Shown: positions 9,788 through 18,624 of the stretch, in pieces
Layout: every line of letters starts with the position of its first letter
How positions within the stretch are numbered: position 1 is the stretch's first letter
DNA from: Buttiauxella agrestis ATCC 33320
GTDB taxonomy: Bacteria; Pseudomonadota; Gammaproteobacteria; Enterobacterales; Enterobacteriaceae
Reading direction: 5' to 3'
Assembly: GCA_024169445.1 (NCBI GenBank)
Contig: JALKFA010000001.1
Span: 4,960,001 to 5,024,000 of the forward strand
DNA: 64,000 nucleotides
Position numbers and translations under genes: made by a program
Notes under the pieces: model-generated
What the model was told of the DNA's origin: nothing
Database searches by the model: none
Seen by the model: only the letters and a program-made list of their open reading frames with translations

Positions 9788-10782
9788 TGTTTTTTTCTGA
9801 AGCCGGGGAAAAGCTACTAGCCTTAAGTCGACTCAAAGGGATCGGCGAAAAAACATTGTCGTCATTAAAAAAAGAAAATAACTTTCTTGAAATGACTGTC
9901 GAAGATATTATAGATAAGTCTTTTAGTAAAAAAAATACTTATACGAAATCAGAGTTAGATAATGCTTTTGATTTTGCTAAAAATCAGCACGACTTATGTA
10001 ATTCTAAAGATATCAGTTTTTATACTATCTTCGACAATGAGTATCCTTATAGCTTAAAAAACCTAGACTCCCCTCCCCCATTTATATTCTCAAAAGGAAA
10101 TTATTCATCCTTAAATGAAAACAATGTTGCCGTAATAGGAACTCGAGAACCCACATCAAGAGGTGAGGAAATAGGGAAAAGAATAACTGAGTGGTTAGTC
10201 AAAAATGGTTTTAACATCGTTAGCGGACTTGCTCATGGAATTGACAGCATTGCGCATAGAAACACCTTAGCCGTGCAGGGAAAAACCATAGCCGTAATGG
10301 CTCATGGTCTAGACTCCGTTTACCCAAAAGCAAATGAATTACTTGCTTCTGAAATTTTAGAGAATCATGGTGCATTGGTTAGTGAATATCCAATTGGTAC
10401 CAAAGTCAATCCGATTAATTTAGTTAAAAGAGATGCAATACAAGCAGCATTGTCCTCTGGAGTTTTTTTAGTTCAAACAGGTATTAAGGGTGGCAGCTTG
10501 CATGCCTCTCGTGCAATTCTACAGTATGGCAGACCATTAATTGTTGTGGGTCAATCAAAAACTGACATTGCTAATAACGAGGAAAAAATACAAGGTAATT
10601 TAGCACTCCTCAATGCAGACTCTAACAAAATAAAATCAATCCTTAAATTAAATAATTTCAATCCCAACTTGCTAGTAAAACTGAATAGTAGCTTAGATTA
10701 TCATGAAACTTTAACACTATTACGAAAGAACCTCTTTAGCCCTCATAATACAGAAAATGAAGATAAGGGGTTTGATTTTTAA
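9787..10782 (+). CDS. DprA/SMF-like nucleotide- or DNA-binding protein (partner of upstream fusion)
   Basis: A 331-residue DprA/SMF-family protein. A helix-hairpin-helix-like segment (RLKGIGEKTLSSLKK) sits at ~12-26. The extended Rossmann fold follows, with GTREPTSRG (~118), SGLAHGIDSIAH, VMAHGLDSVYP and KGGSLHAS. Genuine DprA loads RecA on single-stranded DNA during competence. Here the arginine-rich FP-R-N-R-I segment of true DprA is replaced by KRDAIQAALSSG. The gene is A+T-rich, coupled to the upstream fusion (TAATG) and sits in the P4 cargo slot, so a mobile defence role is more likely than competence. Ligand and mechanism cannot be read from the sequence. Confidence 0.82.
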   Translation: MFFSEAGEKLLALSRLKGIGEKTLSSLKKENNFLEMTVEDIIDKSFSKKNTYTKSELDNAFDFAKNQHDLCNSKDISFYTIFDNEYPYSLKNLDSPPPFIFSKGNYSSLNENNVAVIGTREPTSRGEEIGKRITEWLVKNGFNIVSGLAHGIDSIAHRNTLAVQGKTIAVMAHGLDSVYPKANELLASEILENHGALVSEYPIGTKVNPINLVKRDAIQAALSSGVFLVQTGIKGGSLHASRAILQYGRPLIVVGQSKTDIANNEEKIQGNLALLNADSNKIKSILKLNNFNPNLLVKLNSSLDYHETLTLLRKNLFSPHNTENEDKGFDF

Positions 10783-10799
10783 CTAACTCATAAAAATAA

Positions 10800-10840
10800 G
10801 TTGCAGGTATTAATTTTTTAATCAAGTTTGTACCTGCAAC
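10800..10840. terminator. Stem-loop after the DprA-like gene
   Basis: GTTGCAGGTA (10800-10809) and TACCTGCAAC (10831-10840) form a 10-bp inverted repeat 18 bases after the stop. No long T run follows, so termination is only probable. Confidence 0.5.
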
Positions 10841-10911
10841 TTTCACCCAACATCCCAATTAAATTTAAAAATCTAATCTGGCATAAAGAAACTCTATAAA
10901 ATAATTATTCA

Positions 10912-11105
10912 TACAGAAGCGCGCAATGCTATCCCCGCCACGCCTGCCCGCTTCATGGGTGGGTTTTAATGCAGGTGCATGAACACCCCGGAGCCGCGCC
11001 AGCTCTGGGGTGATGAAGTGTGAAAAATACGGGGTTTTACATGCGAAACCATGCACCGTAATGCATGGTTTAATTGAATTAAATGGCGGGATTTTCTGGT
11101 CGATT
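10912..11105 (-). repeat. psu 3'-flanking region, duplicated at 22364-22553
   Basis: Non-coding stretch downstream of psu (minus strand) that is almost identical to 22364-22553 in the second element. It contains several short hairpins, including one around GCATGGTT/AACCATGC at the psu-proximal side. It marks homologous ends of two P4-type elements. Confidence 0.7.
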
Positions 11106-11681
11106 TTATGCGGGTGGTTGCTGGTTCAGTTCTGCCAGCCGGTGCCCGTAAACATGGTTTTGTGCCGGTGTATATTTCTGCTGAGTATCAGCCCGCGAAG
11201 CCTTATCAGGCCTGAATCCGATGGCTGTCAAAATGTCGCTGTTTTCCGCTGTGTAATGAATTTCCGGACCGGTCGCCAGATAATCCCGCAGGGCTTCCCC
11301 GAGGTAATGCGTCGCTCGCCGTATGGCCATCTCACGGACTGAAGTCTGAAGCTGATTAATCCCCATTAATTCCGGTGCCAGCGTACTGACCAGCGCGGCC
11401 CCGTTCTGCTTCATAAACGCATCGAGTGAATGGCAAATACTGGTGTGCTGTACCGCTTCATGCGAGCGAATATAACGCCCCGCCGCACAGGTGATTTCCC
11501 ACTGTTTAACGTCAATATATTCACTCAGATAAGTAATCCGCTCCGCGTTCCGGGGATGTCCCGGTGCAAGCTGTTCATCCAGCGCAATCTCTGCCGCTTT
11601 CAGTTCATCTTTTTTATTCTGCCAGGCGGTTTTATTCGCCTGACACACGGCAAAGGCCTGCTGTAATGGTGTGTCGCTCAT
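11106..11681 (-). CDS. psu: Psu-like polarity suppression / capsid decoration protein
   Basis: 191 residues, matching the length of P4 Psu (190). Diagnostic stretches are AAGRYIRSHEAVQH, ALAPELMG-like STLAPELMG and SDILTAIGFRPD. In P4, Psu decorates the small capsid and inhibits Rho-dependent termination. The gene is the distal member of the sid-ogr-psu late operon on the minus strand, right beside the cargo slot. A C-terminal fragment of a second psu lies at 22554-22777. Confidence 0.92.
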   Translation of the reverse strand: MSDTPLQQAFAVCQANKTAWQNKKDELKAAEIALDEQLAPGHPRNAERITYLSEYIDVKQWEITCAAGRYIRSHEAVQHTSICHSLDAFMKQNGAALVSTLAPELMGINQLQTSVREMAIRRATHYLGEALRDYLATGPEIHYTAENSDILTAIGFRPDKASRADTQQKYTPAQNHVYGHRLAELNQQPPA

Positions 11682-11699
11682 TGATTCATCCCCGGTAGG

Positions 11700-11939
11700 T
11701 CATTGTGTCGCTGACGGTCGCTGTTTCGGTGCTTTATCCATTTCCCCCTGGATAAATTCATCTGCCGGTTCATCTCCGGTCACCGGATGACAAATAATCG
11801 ACTCAACGGACTCCATCGACCGGAACGTCGCTGAGCAAAGTACATTCTGGCACTGGTAATAGCGATGTTTGACACTGTCAGACAGATAACGGCTGGTACG
11901 TGAATGCGCTGAGGTTTTGCAGAACGGGCAGTGCATCAT
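11700..11939 (-). CDS. Ogr/Delta-family late transcription activator
   Basis: 79 residues with an N-terminal zinc-binding pattern CPFCKTSAHSRTSRYL..YYQCQNVLCSATF, the signature of the Ogr/Delta family that activates late promoters of P2 and P4. It is the single-domain size of P2 Ogr, not the double-length Delta of P4. It lies between sid and psu on the same strand and would drive the sid operon, and possibly helper late genes, through the host RNA polymerase alpha subunit. Confidence 0.88.
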   Translation of the reverse strand: MMHCPFCKTSAHSRTSRYLSDSVKHRYYQCQNVLCSATFRSMESVESIICHPVTGDEPADEFIQGEMDKAPKQRPSATQ

Positions 11940-11941
11940 GA

Positions 11942-12745
11942 TCAGCCCTCCTGTTTTTTGTCTGCTTTCTCTGCCAGCTCTTTGGCTATCATCGACCGTT
12001 TGATGGGGCTGTCGTAGAGATTCATATCGACGCCGGTCAGTGCAGGACGGTACAGGCCAAGCTGAGAGAGCACTGGTTCATTTTCCATGCTGAAATGGTG
12101 GAGCTGGCTCTGGCTGAGAATGCGGTCGCCCAGCTCCTGTACCAGCGTTCTTTTCGGTGCCTCATTCCCCTGAATGTCCAGCTCACGCAGGCGCAGACAG
12201 AATGCCCGGATCAGCGCAGGACTCAGGTCTTTTATTGCCGTATTCCATTCATTATTGGCGTAAGTGCTAAAAGCGGTACGGTGTGCCTCAACATAGGCCT
12301 TGCCTGATGCGCAGGCACTGAGCATGGCGCGGGTTTTATCTGTTTCCAGTTCGCCAATCAGCGCGGTGAACTCCTCCGCCAGCTCGCGATTAGCAATCCG
12401 CTGGCTGTGCTCGTTTTTCATTTCCGGTGTAATGGCACCTTTGAGGGCACGGAACCGGCTGCGCCAGCTGTGCTCTGCTTCCTCACTTTCTTCCAGTGCG
12501 ACCTGTCGCTCCTTCTCGCTGCGGCTGATGGCAGTGCCAATCTCATTAAGCTCAAGCATGTTTGCGGTATGTCGGGATTTCGCATCGCCGAAGGATTTCA
12601 GGTCGCGGGTCAGTGCGGCGGTGAGAACCTGGCTTTCCTGTCCGTTCAGCGTATTCAGCGCATTTTTGACGCCGTTCTGCGTTTTTCCATCCTGCGCGCT
12701 ACTGGTGACTTTTATTACCGTGTTGAGTGAGTCAGTTTTCATCAT
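11942..12745 (-). CDS. sid: Sid-like capsid size determination protein
   Basis: 267 residues, mostly predicted helical, in the position of P4 sid (about 244 residues). Shared features with Sid include the central W(R)xxFRA segment (WRSRFRALKGAITPEMK), ANRELAEEFTAL and the C-terminal EPVLSQLGLYRPAL region. Sid forms an external scaffold that forces the helper phage coat into small capsids. GGAGAA precedes the ATG. It is the first gene of the leftward late operon. A diverged N-terminal ~45 residues may reflect helper specificity. Confidence 0.82.
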   Translation of the reverse strand: MMKTDSLNTVIKVTSSAQDGKTQNGVKNALNTLNGQESQVLTAALTRDLKSFGDAKSRHTANMLELNEIGTAISRSEKERQVALEESEEAEHSWRSRFRALKGAITPEMKNEHSQRIANRELAEEFTALIGELETDKTRAMLSACASGKAYVEAHRTAFSTYANNEWNTAIKDLSPALIRAFCLRLRELDIQGNEAPKRTLVQELGDRILSQSQLHHFSMENEPVLSQLGLYRPALTGVDMNLYDSPIKRSMIAKELAEKADKKQEG

Positions 12746-12920
12746 TGAGTTCTCCGTTTTTTCAACCTGATGTCATTCTGCCTGTGATGGCACAACATCA
12801 GTGAACCACACCGGATGTATCAGATATGGCACAAGAAGACCTGAAAACCGGCTTGCCAGAGGAAAGGTCTCAGGAACATACCCCCCTCTTTTATTATTTT
12901 TTAGCTATTAACTATTCACT

Positions 12921-13014
12921 CTGTTCACCTTTAAAAAAAAGATAAGTAATACAGTATATTAGAGGGTGAACAATCGAGGTCTGACTGTTCACCGTCTGTT
13001 CACCACTGTTCACC
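12921..13014. other. Iteron cluster, P4 ori1/crr type
   Basis: CTGTTCACC occurs at 12921-12929, 12985-12993, 12996-13004 and 13006-13014, with the opposite orientation GGTGAACA at 12965-12972. P4 alpha protein binds GGTGAACAG-type iterons in ori1 and crr. The surrounding 12746-13295 region has no gene. It holds the divergent control region between sid and vis, an A+T-rich stretch suitable for unwinding, and the inverted repeat CTGATGT..ACATCAG near 12770-12802. Confidence 0.75.
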
Positions 13015-13295
13015 CGATGCAAAAACGTACAGGACTTCTTTTGATTGTTTATTCCTATTAATATCAGGCATAAGTAAAGTTAAAATTAACAAAAGGGGTA
13101 TAGGGATCACCATTCAACCCCACTCAAGACCACTTAACCCCATTCAAACTTTTTTTGTATAAAAATAAGCCACTTTGTTTTCCACCTCACACAAATCCCC
13201 CTTGTTGCAATGAGGGAAAATATTCACAAAATAGAGAGCTACCCGAAGCCGGACGGACACGACCGGATCTCTATGGACTGTTATAAGGTAGCTTT

Positions 13296-13562
13296 ATGCA
13301 CACCGCTTTTTCCGCACCATCTTCCGCGCCAGCCGCGCATCTGACGACTGTTTCTGCCCCAGTGACCGAACGTTTTTTACGCCTCCCGGAAGTGATCCAC
13401 CAGTGCGGCCTGTCCCGCTCCACCCTCTACGATTTGATTGCCCGTAATGCGTTCCCGGCACAGGTCACCCTCAGCGGTAAAAATGTCGCCTGGCTTCAGT
13501 CAGAAGTCAGCGTGTGGATGGCTGAACGTATCGCCGAACGTAACCGGGGATGTGACGCATGA
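13296..13562 (+). CDS. vis: AlpA-family regulator / excisionase (Vis)
   Basis: 88 residues, the size of P4 Vis. A winged helix-turn-helix of the AlpA family is visible at ~28-75 ([20 protein letters not shown], then [15 protein letters not shown]). In P4, Vis acts both as excisionase and as transcriptional repressor of late and vis promoters. It starts the rightward operon and its stop overlaps an ORF that runs through the immunity leader. Confidence 0.9.
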   Translation: MHTAFSAPSSAPAAHLTTVSAPVTERFLRLPEVIHQCGLSRSTLYDLIARNAFPAQVTLSGKNVAWLQSEVSVWMAERIAERNRGCDA

Positions 13563-13597
13563 ATCAGCCCCGTTTTCAAAAAGCCCCTTTCCCTGGC

Positions 13598-13626
13598 TTG
13601 CATCCCTTCCAGGTTTGCGGTTATAG
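13598..13626 (+). promoter_or_regulatory. Candidate PLE-type promoter of the immunity/replication operon
   Basis: TTGCAT-N17-TTATAG. The relic element has the same layout, TTGGTT-N17-TTATAG, at 19198-19226, followed by the same AAAATC-GCAGCCGGG context. Conservation between two diverged elements supports function. Confidence 0.6.
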
Positions 13627-13673
13627 TTTTTCCGCTGTCGCAAAATCGGCAGCCGGGCGTAGGAACCCGTGTT

Positions 13674-13904
13674 TAACTATGGCGACACCAGACGCCCCAT
13701 GCGTCTTTTTTTACGTCGTTGCTCAGGCACACCCATATTTTGAACTATGGTGTTTACACTGTGGTTCAGGTCAGATAATGGTGGCCCGGGCGGGGCAGCT
13801 TTCGGGCTGGCCGGTTCTCATAGTTACCGGTATTCCTACCCCCGTCCGGGCTACCACCCATGAGTGTAGGAACTCCGGTGGTGGCTGTATTCAGCTAACT
13901 ATGG
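13674..13904 (+). ncRNA. P4-type immunity region: seqA, cI RNA hairpin, seqC
   Basis: The core is a large hairpin at 13780-13858 (GGTGGCCCGGGCGGGG against CCCCGTCCGGGCTACCACC). Its loop carries CATAGTTA at 13819-13826 (seqB role). The complement TAACTATGG occurs upstream at 13674-13682 (seqA role) and downstream at 13896-13904 (seqC role), next to the kil ribosome-binding site. This is the P4 arrangement in which a short processed RNA pairs with the leader and causes premature termination, keeping replication genes off. Exact RNA ends cannot be read from the sequence. Confidence 0.75.
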
Positions 13905-13915
13905 AGGTTGCCCTT

Positions 13916-14113
13916 ATGGCTTCGACCCTCGCCCCGACTCACCCGCAGTTCGTCTTTGTTTTTGCCGCCGTTCGTCGTACCGAACGCACCAGCCGCATTT
14001 CCATGCTCCGCACCGTTGCCGGTGATGAGCACGCCGCCCGTCTTTCCCTTGTCCGTGATTACATTCTTTCCTTTGCCGCCCGTCTGCCCGTTGCGGAGGT
14101 GGCGCATGCATAA
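13916..14113 (+). CDS. kil: Kil-like / Icd-Ash family cell-division inhibitor
   Basis: 65 residues from the ATG at 13916, preceded by GGAGG at 13902-13906. Typical family features are [17 protein letters not shown] and [20 protein letters not shown]4 Kil and P1 Icd-like proteins block cell division when the immunity is lifted. The frame is open upstream to 13559, but that part overlaps the immunity RNA and is probably not translated into this product. The last codons overlap the next gene. Expression should be controlled by the seqC pairing just upstream. Confidence 0.72.
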   Translation: MASTLAPTHPQFVFVFAAVRRTERTSRISMLRTVAGDEHAARLSLVRDYILSFAARLPVAEVAHA

Positions 14114-14405
14114 CGCAACCCCCATTAAAAATGTCTCAGCCCGTCGTGGTAGCGAGAACACTTTTACTGCTCACCTGAGCATCGAGGCGTACCACAAACT
14201 CAACCGCGCGAGTGCCGTATCGCAGTTTGTCGGCGGTGATTTACAGCGCCGGGAAATGAACGGCTTACACCAGCTCTATATTCCGCAGATATTCAGCTAT
14301 ATCCATGACGACATCAGTTTCGTGCTGGAGGAATTAAAAGCGAAAGGGCTGTGCCAGGAGTTTTTGTCGCAGAGCGGTTTAACTGAAATAAACGGCGGGG
14401 AATAA
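14106..14405 (+). CDS. Epsilon-like derepression protein (P4 family)
   Basis: 99 residues starting at ATG 14106, overlapping the end of kil. The sequence ([40 protein letters not shown]) resembles the small P4-family derepression protein epsilon, which binds the helper's repressor and lifts its immunity. Order (kil, this gene, small genes, alpha) agrees with P4. The name is from recalled similarity and position, not from a motif with known residues. Confidence 0.55.
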   Translation: MHNATPIKNVSARRGSENTFTAHLSIEAYHKLNRASAVSQFVGGDLQRREMNGLHQLYIPQIFSYIHDDISFVLEELKAKGLCQEFLSQSGLTEINGGE

Positions 14406-14408
14406 ACC

Positions 14409-14846
14409 ATGTTTGATTTTCCTCAGCCGGGTGAAAAATACCGCACGGATATTTATGCCGCTGTGACGGTGGTGGGCATTCTGGCCGATGGCATTCCATG
14501 GGATGTGCCTTACCGCTGCCCGGATATGGTCTGGAACCCGTTCCGCAAACCCTACACCATCCTTATTCGTATTGAGTCTGACGGGCAGGTGATTGAAATA
14601 CCGCTCGGGCGCTTTTTGCGGGAATTCACCTGTATTCGTCCTGACTTATTTAAGCGCAACCCTGAAAACCGTTATACCGTGCTGAGAATAATAACCAGTG
14701 ACCCGGTATTACAGCGTTGGTGTGAAAGGAATATTGATATTTATCCGGAGGAGAACAGACCGGTTATTAAAAATAAACCGGTGGCGTATTCGTGGCGTGA
14801 TATTTCCCGCCCTGAACCGGATAACAGTTACCGCCATTATCTGTAA
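14409..14846 (+). CDS. P4-family small protein of unknown function
   Basis: 145 residues with no recognisable catalytic motif. The N terminus (FDFPQPGEKYRTD) and a following beta-rich region suggest a small barrel-like fold. The C-terminal third is Pro/Asn/Arg-rich. It lies 3 bases after the epsilon-like gene in the operon leading to alpha, where P4 has orf151. Confidence 0.6.
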   Translation: MFDFPQPGEKYRTDIYAAVTVVGILADGIPWDVPYRCPDMVWNPFRKPYTILIRIESDGQVIEIPLGRFLREFTCIRPDLFKRNPENRYTVLRIITSDPVLQRWCERNIDIYPEENRPVIKNKPVAYSWRDISRPEPDNSYRHYL

Positions 14847-14915
14847 TTAAAAACACTTTCAATATTTTGTGTGCGCCCCTGCACAGGGCTTCGCACACCC
14901 AAAGGAGACCGAATC

Positions 14916-15173
14916 ATGGATATCACGCAGCCGGTAACACCATCAGGAATTAACGCCACCATTACGCTGGATGACCTGCGTTGCCTTGAACATTTATTAC
15001 GTGTCGGCCAGTTTGCCGGTGATTTGCTGGAGCATCAGGAATGCACCGTACTGAGCCAGCCCCCGGCGCAACAAACTCAACTCGCTTCACTGCTGTTTCT
15101 GATGACCACGCAGCTCGACGGTGTGGTCGAACGCTGCCACATGAGCTGGATGACAACGGAGAAAAACCAATGA
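14916..15173 (+). CDS. P4-family small protein of unknown function
   Basis: 85 residues from ATG 14916, chosen because AAAGGAGACC lies just upstream; an ORF extension to 14871 has no such site. Largely helical ([19 protein letters not shown]), no Cys motif or membrane segment. Its stop overlaps the next start (ATGA), so it is coupled to the DUF5375-like gene. Confidence 0.6.
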   Translation: MDITQPVTPSGINATITLDDLRCLEHLLRVGQFAGDLLEHQECTVLSQPPAQQTQLASLLFLMTTQLDGVVERCHMSWMTTEKNQ

Positions 15174-15493
15174 AAAGAATGCCACTTTCACCCGTTCTGC
15201 GCACAGCGCTTTACCGCCGCACCGTGGCCTGTGCCTGGCTGAATATCTGCCAGCAACAGAAACGCTTTCCACAACTCACGCTCGGCGCGGTGGAGGATGC
15301 CATTGCCGGTGAGCTGGAGGGATTTTATCTGCGCCAGCACGGACTTGAGAAAGGCCGGGAAATTGCCTGTGCGTTACTGGAGGATTTACTGGAAAGCGGC
15401 GCACTGAAAACCACACCGGCGCTGTCGTTTCTCGGGCTGGCCGTCATGGATGAACTTTGCACCCGTCACCTAACGCAACCGGCGCAGCCGTAA
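15170..15493 (+). CDS. DUF5375-like P4-family protein
   Basis: 107 residues, close in size to P4 orf106, and in the same place just before alpha. The pattern [31 protein letters not shown] and [10 protein letters not shown] is typical of this uncharacterised satellite family (recalled as DUF5375). All-helical. Function unknown. It overlaps the upstream stop by 4 bases and precedes alpha by 11 bases. Confidence 0.65.
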   Translation: MKRMPLSPVLRTALYRRTVACAWLNICQQQKRFPQLTLGAVEDAIAGELEGFYLRQHGLEKGREIACALLEDLLESGALKTTPALSFLGLAVMDELCTRHLTQPAQP

Positions 15494-15504
15494 GGAAATA
15501 AGCA

Positions 15505-17835
15505 ATGAACATGAAAGTCACCGAAGCCGTGAACGCCGCTAAAGGCCAGTGGCCGCAGATCCTCCCGGCGCTGGGCGTGAATGTGGCGCTTAACCGCCAT
15601 CAGCCGTGCCCGGTGTGCCAGGGTAAAGACCGTTTCCGCTTCGACGATAAGGACGGGCGTGGCACCTGGTACTGTAACCAGTGCGGAGCCGGTGACGGCC
15701 TGACACTGGTCTCTAAAGTGCTGGCAGTGTCGGTCGCGGAAGCGGCAAGCCAGGTCAACAGCGTGACCGGCAATCTGCCGCCGGTGCCAGCGGATGAAGT
15801 CGCCACCGCCCCGGACAGTGATAAAGCGACGAGGGAGGCCGCAACCCTCGCCGCCCGTCTGCTGGAAAGCAGTCGCACCGCCACCGGCAATGCCTATCTC
15901 ACCCGCAAAGGGTTAGCACAGCGAGCCTGTCAGGTGCTGACCACCACGCATAAAGTGGCAACCATCCCTTACCGCGCCGGTGATGTGCTTGTGCCGCTGC
16001 ACACCCCGGAGGGGGAACTGGTTAACCTCCAGCTTATCAATGCAGACGGCACCAAACGCACGCTCAAAGGTGGTCAGGTGAAAGGCACCTGCCACACCAT
16101 CGAGGGGAAAAACACCGCCTCAAAACGGCTCTGGTTAGTGGAGGGGTATGCCACCGGCCTGACGGTGAACCAGCTCACCGGCGATACCGTTCTGGTGGCG
16201 CTTTCGTCCGTGAACCTCCTTTCTCTGGCAAGCCTTGTCCGGGAACGGCACCCGGCACAGCAAATCATCATTGCCGCCGACCGTGACCTCAACGGCGACG
16301 GGCAGACCAAAGCCGCAGCCGCCGCAAATGCCTGTCAGGGTGTGGTCGCTCTGCCGCCGGTATTTGGTGACTGGAATGATGCATTTATGCAGTACGGGGA
16401 AGAAGCTACCCGCAGCGCATTGCAGGAGGCGGTAAAAGCACCGGCGGTCAGCCCGTTTGAGCAAATGAGCGAGGCCGAATTTACCGCCATGAGTACCAGT
16501 GAAAAGGCGATGCGCGTTTCTGAGCATTACGGCCATGCGCTGGCCGTTGACCCGAACGGCGAGATAATTTCCCGTTATGACGCCGGTGCATGGAAGGTGC
16601 TGCCCTCCACGCAGTTTGCCCGCGATGTGGCGGCACTGTTCCAGCACATTGGCGCGGGCTTCTCGTCGGGGAAAATCTCGGCGGTGGTCGATACCCTGAA
16701 ACTGATACTGGCGCAGCACGAAGCCCCGGCACGGCGTTTAATCGGTTTCCGAAACGGCGTGCTCGATACAACAAGCGGCATTTTCAACCCGCACAGTAAA
16801 ACGCACTGGCTGCGCACCCTGTGTGATGTGGATTTCACCCCGCCGGTGGCAGGGGAAACGCTGGAGCGCGATGCGCCGCATTTCTGGCAGTGGCTCGACC
16901 GAGCCGCAGGACGGAACGCGCAGAAGCGCGACATTATTCTCGCCGCCCTGTTTATGGTGCTGGCGAACCGCTACGACTGGCAGCTCTTTCTCGAAGTGAC
17001 CGGGCCAGGGGGCAGCGGGAAAAGTATCATGGCCGAAATTGCGACGATGCTCGCCGGGAAGGACAACACAACTTCAGCCACCATCGAGACACTGGAATCA
17101 TCCCGCGAACGTGCGGCGGTGATTGGCTACTCGCTGATTATTCTCCCTGACCAGGAGAAATGGAGCGGTGACGGTGCTGGGATCAAAGCCATCACCGGCG
17201 GCGATGCGGTCTCGGTCGACCCGAAATACCGTGATGCGTATTCGACCCATATCCCGGCGGTGATACTGGCAGTGAACAACAACCCGATGCGCTTTACCGA
17301 CCGCAGCGGCGGTGTTTCCCGTCGTCGTGTCATTCTGCACTTCCCGGAGCAGATTGCCCCGGAAGAACGCGACCCGCAGCTCAGGAGTAAAATCTCGCAG
17401 GAACTTGCCGTGATTGTGCGCCAGCTTATGCAGCAGTTCAGCCAACCATCGACGGCTCGCAACCTGCTCCAGGCACAGCAGAACTCCGACGAGGCTATCA
17501 GTATCAAGCGGGATGCAGATCCGGTGTTTGATTTTTGCGGCTATCTCGAAGCACTGGCACAGCCAACCGGGATGTATATGGGTAACGCCAATATCGTTCC
17601 GCGACAGCCCCGTAACTATCTTTACCATGCCTACCTGACCTATATGGAGGCGAACGGCTACAAGAATGTACTAAGCCTGAAAATGTTCGGGCTGGGACTG
17701 CCGATGATGCTCAAGGAGTACGGGCTGGATTATGAGAAGCGGCACACGAAACAGGGAACACAGACCAACCTGATGCTGGCAGAGGAAAGCAACCCCGACT
17801 GGCTACCCAAGTGCGATGACACGCTCGCGATTTAA
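15505..17835 (+). CDS. alpha: Alpha protein: primase-helicase and origin-binding protein
   Basis: 776 residues against 777 for P4 alpha. A zinc ribbon sits at ~32-65 (CPVCQGKDRFRF..WYCNQCGAG). A Toprim-type primase region follows (LWLVEGYATGLT; IIIAADRDLNGDGQ, ~210-270). The superfamily 3 helicase domain has Walker A TGPGGSGKS near residue 500. The C terminus would bind the GGTGAACAG iterons, which lie on both sides of the gene cluster. The protein primes, unwinds and initiates replication of the satellite. A good terminator follows at 17843-17865. Confidence 0.95.
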   Translation: MNMKVTEAVNAAKGQWPQILPALGVNVALNRHQPCPVCQGKDRFRFDDKDGRGTWYCNQCGAGDGLTLVSKVLAVSVAEAASQVNSVTGNLPPVPADEVATAPDSDKATREAATLAARLLESSRTATGNAYLTRKGLAQRACQVLTTTHKVATIPYRAGDVLVPLHTPEGELVNLQLINADGTKRTLKGGQVKGTCHTIEGKNTASKRLWLVEGYATGLTVNQLTGDTVLVALSSVNLLSLASLVRERHPAQQIIIAADRDLNGDGQTKAAAAANACQGVVALPPVFGDWNDAFMQYGEEATRSALQEAVKAPAVSPFEQMSEAEFTAMSTSEKAMRVSEHYGHALAVDPNGEIISRYDAGAWKVLPSTQFARDVAALFQHIGAGFSSGKISAVVDTLKLILAQHEAPARRLIGFRNGVLDTTSGIFNPHSKTHWLRTLCDVDFTPPVAGETLERDAPHFWQWLDRAAGRNAQKRDIILAALFMVLANRYDWQLFLEVTGPGGSGKSIMAEIATMLAGKDNTTSATIETLESSRERAAVIGYSLIILPDQEKWSGDGAGIKAITGGDAVSVDPKYRDAYSTHIPAVILAVNNNPMRFTDRSGGVSRRRVILHFPEQIAPEERDPQLRSKISQELAVIVRQLMQQFSQPSTARNLLQAQQNSDEAISIKRDADPVFDFCGYLEALAQPTGMYMGNANIVPRQPRNYLYHAYLTYMEANGYKNVLSLKMFGLGLPMMLKEYGLDYEKRHTKQGTQTNLMLAEESNPDWLPKCDDTLAI

Positions 17836-17842
17836 CCCACAT

Positions 17843-17865
17843 AACCGGCGCAAGCCGGTTTTTTT
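17843..17865 (+). terminator. Rho-independent terminator after alpha
   Basis: AACCGGC (17843-17849), GCAA loop, GCCGGTT (17854-17860), then a T run. Confidence 0.88.
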
Positions 17866-17883
17866 ACGCCTGAACATGGCCGG

Positions 17884-17984
17884 GGTGAACAATCGACTGT
17901 TCACCCTTCACCGTATGTTCACCACCTAACATTATGATTTTATATAATAAAAACGCAGGGTGAACAGAGTGAACAGTTAAACCA
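17884..17984. repeat. Iteron array, copy 1 (crr type)
   Basis: Contains GGTGAACA, CTGTTCACC, TGTTCACC, GGTGAACAG and AGTGAACAG around an A+T-rich core. The whole ~100 bp is repeated with few changes at 18625-18722. The two copies flank the gene at 18033-18536. A diverged version lies at 24150-24231. Confidence 0.8.
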
Positions 17985-18032
17985 AAAAAAAGTTTTTTTC
18001 GTAGAAAGAACTGGTATCACAAAATCTGTAAA

Positions 18033-18536
18033 TCAATGATATTGCCCATACCATGGCTCATTCATTTCTGGGATATACGGCCATTCAGTCCTGTTTTTTA
18101 TAGAGGTTTGTGCCAGCATGGCTTGCTCTGGAGAAAGAAAAATCCCAGCCAAATTATTGCCTCCATCTATTGCATAGAACTGCACATCAGTACCCATGAG
18201 CTGCTTATTAACAATAAGAAAAAGGAAATAGGTTGCCCGTCCCCAGCTTTCCTTCTCTGAACCACTTTCCTCTGCGGAATAGACAATGTACTCATCGCCG
18301 TTGCACTGAATTGTATAGGCCGGCAAATTGGCATCCAGAATCTCGAATAAATCAGCAGGGTGATCAACATGTTCTCTGAGTGCAGGTAGTATCTGCTGAT
18401 AAGCATCAGCGATGCCCTGCTCCGCAAGGTTCTCAGCATCAAGCTGAATCAATTTGTCATAATCAAGAGAGCCTGGATTCCTTGTATAACTACCAGCGCC
18501 AGCTTTTGAGAAAAATTTTGATAGTAGCGAAAACAT
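18033..18536 (-). CDS. Uncharacterised 167-residue cargo protein
   Basis: Not recognised. The start at 18536 (MFSLLSKFF) is preferred over an upstream in-frame ATG at 18578 because AAGAGA lies at good distance. The protein begins with a short hydrophobic-aromatic patch, continues acidic (isoelectrically low by eye: many D and E) and has a mixed alpha/beta look with YIVYSAEESG and WGRATYFLFL. No catalytic motif seen. It reads against alpha and is bracketed by duplicated iteron arrays, so it is an inserted passenger. An immunity- or antitoxin-like role is conceivable but unsupported. Confidence 0.6.
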   Translation of the reverse strand: MFSLLSKFFSKAGAGSYTRNPGSLDYDKLIQLDAENLAEQGIADAYQQILPALREHVDHPADLFEILDANLPAYTIQCNGDEYIVYSAEESGSEKESWGRATYFLFLIVNKQLMGTDVQFYAIDGGNNLAGIFLSPEQAMLAQTSIKNRTEWPYIPEMNEPWYGQYH

Positions 18537-18624
18537 CAGATTTCTCTTTATAAATAAGGGATAACGACAATTAATCATAAAACGAATGATGCTGTCAGAG
18601 GATTTGATACTACATATCTGTGAC

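Noticed and set aside
11010-11342. 110-residue ORF on the plus strand
   Set aside because: Antisense to psu and its flank; no ribosome site; psu is clearly real.
13559-13915. Upstream extension of the kil frame into a 184-residue ORF
   Set aside because: It runs through the immunity leader and hairpin. The ribosome site and family similarity place the protein start at 13916.
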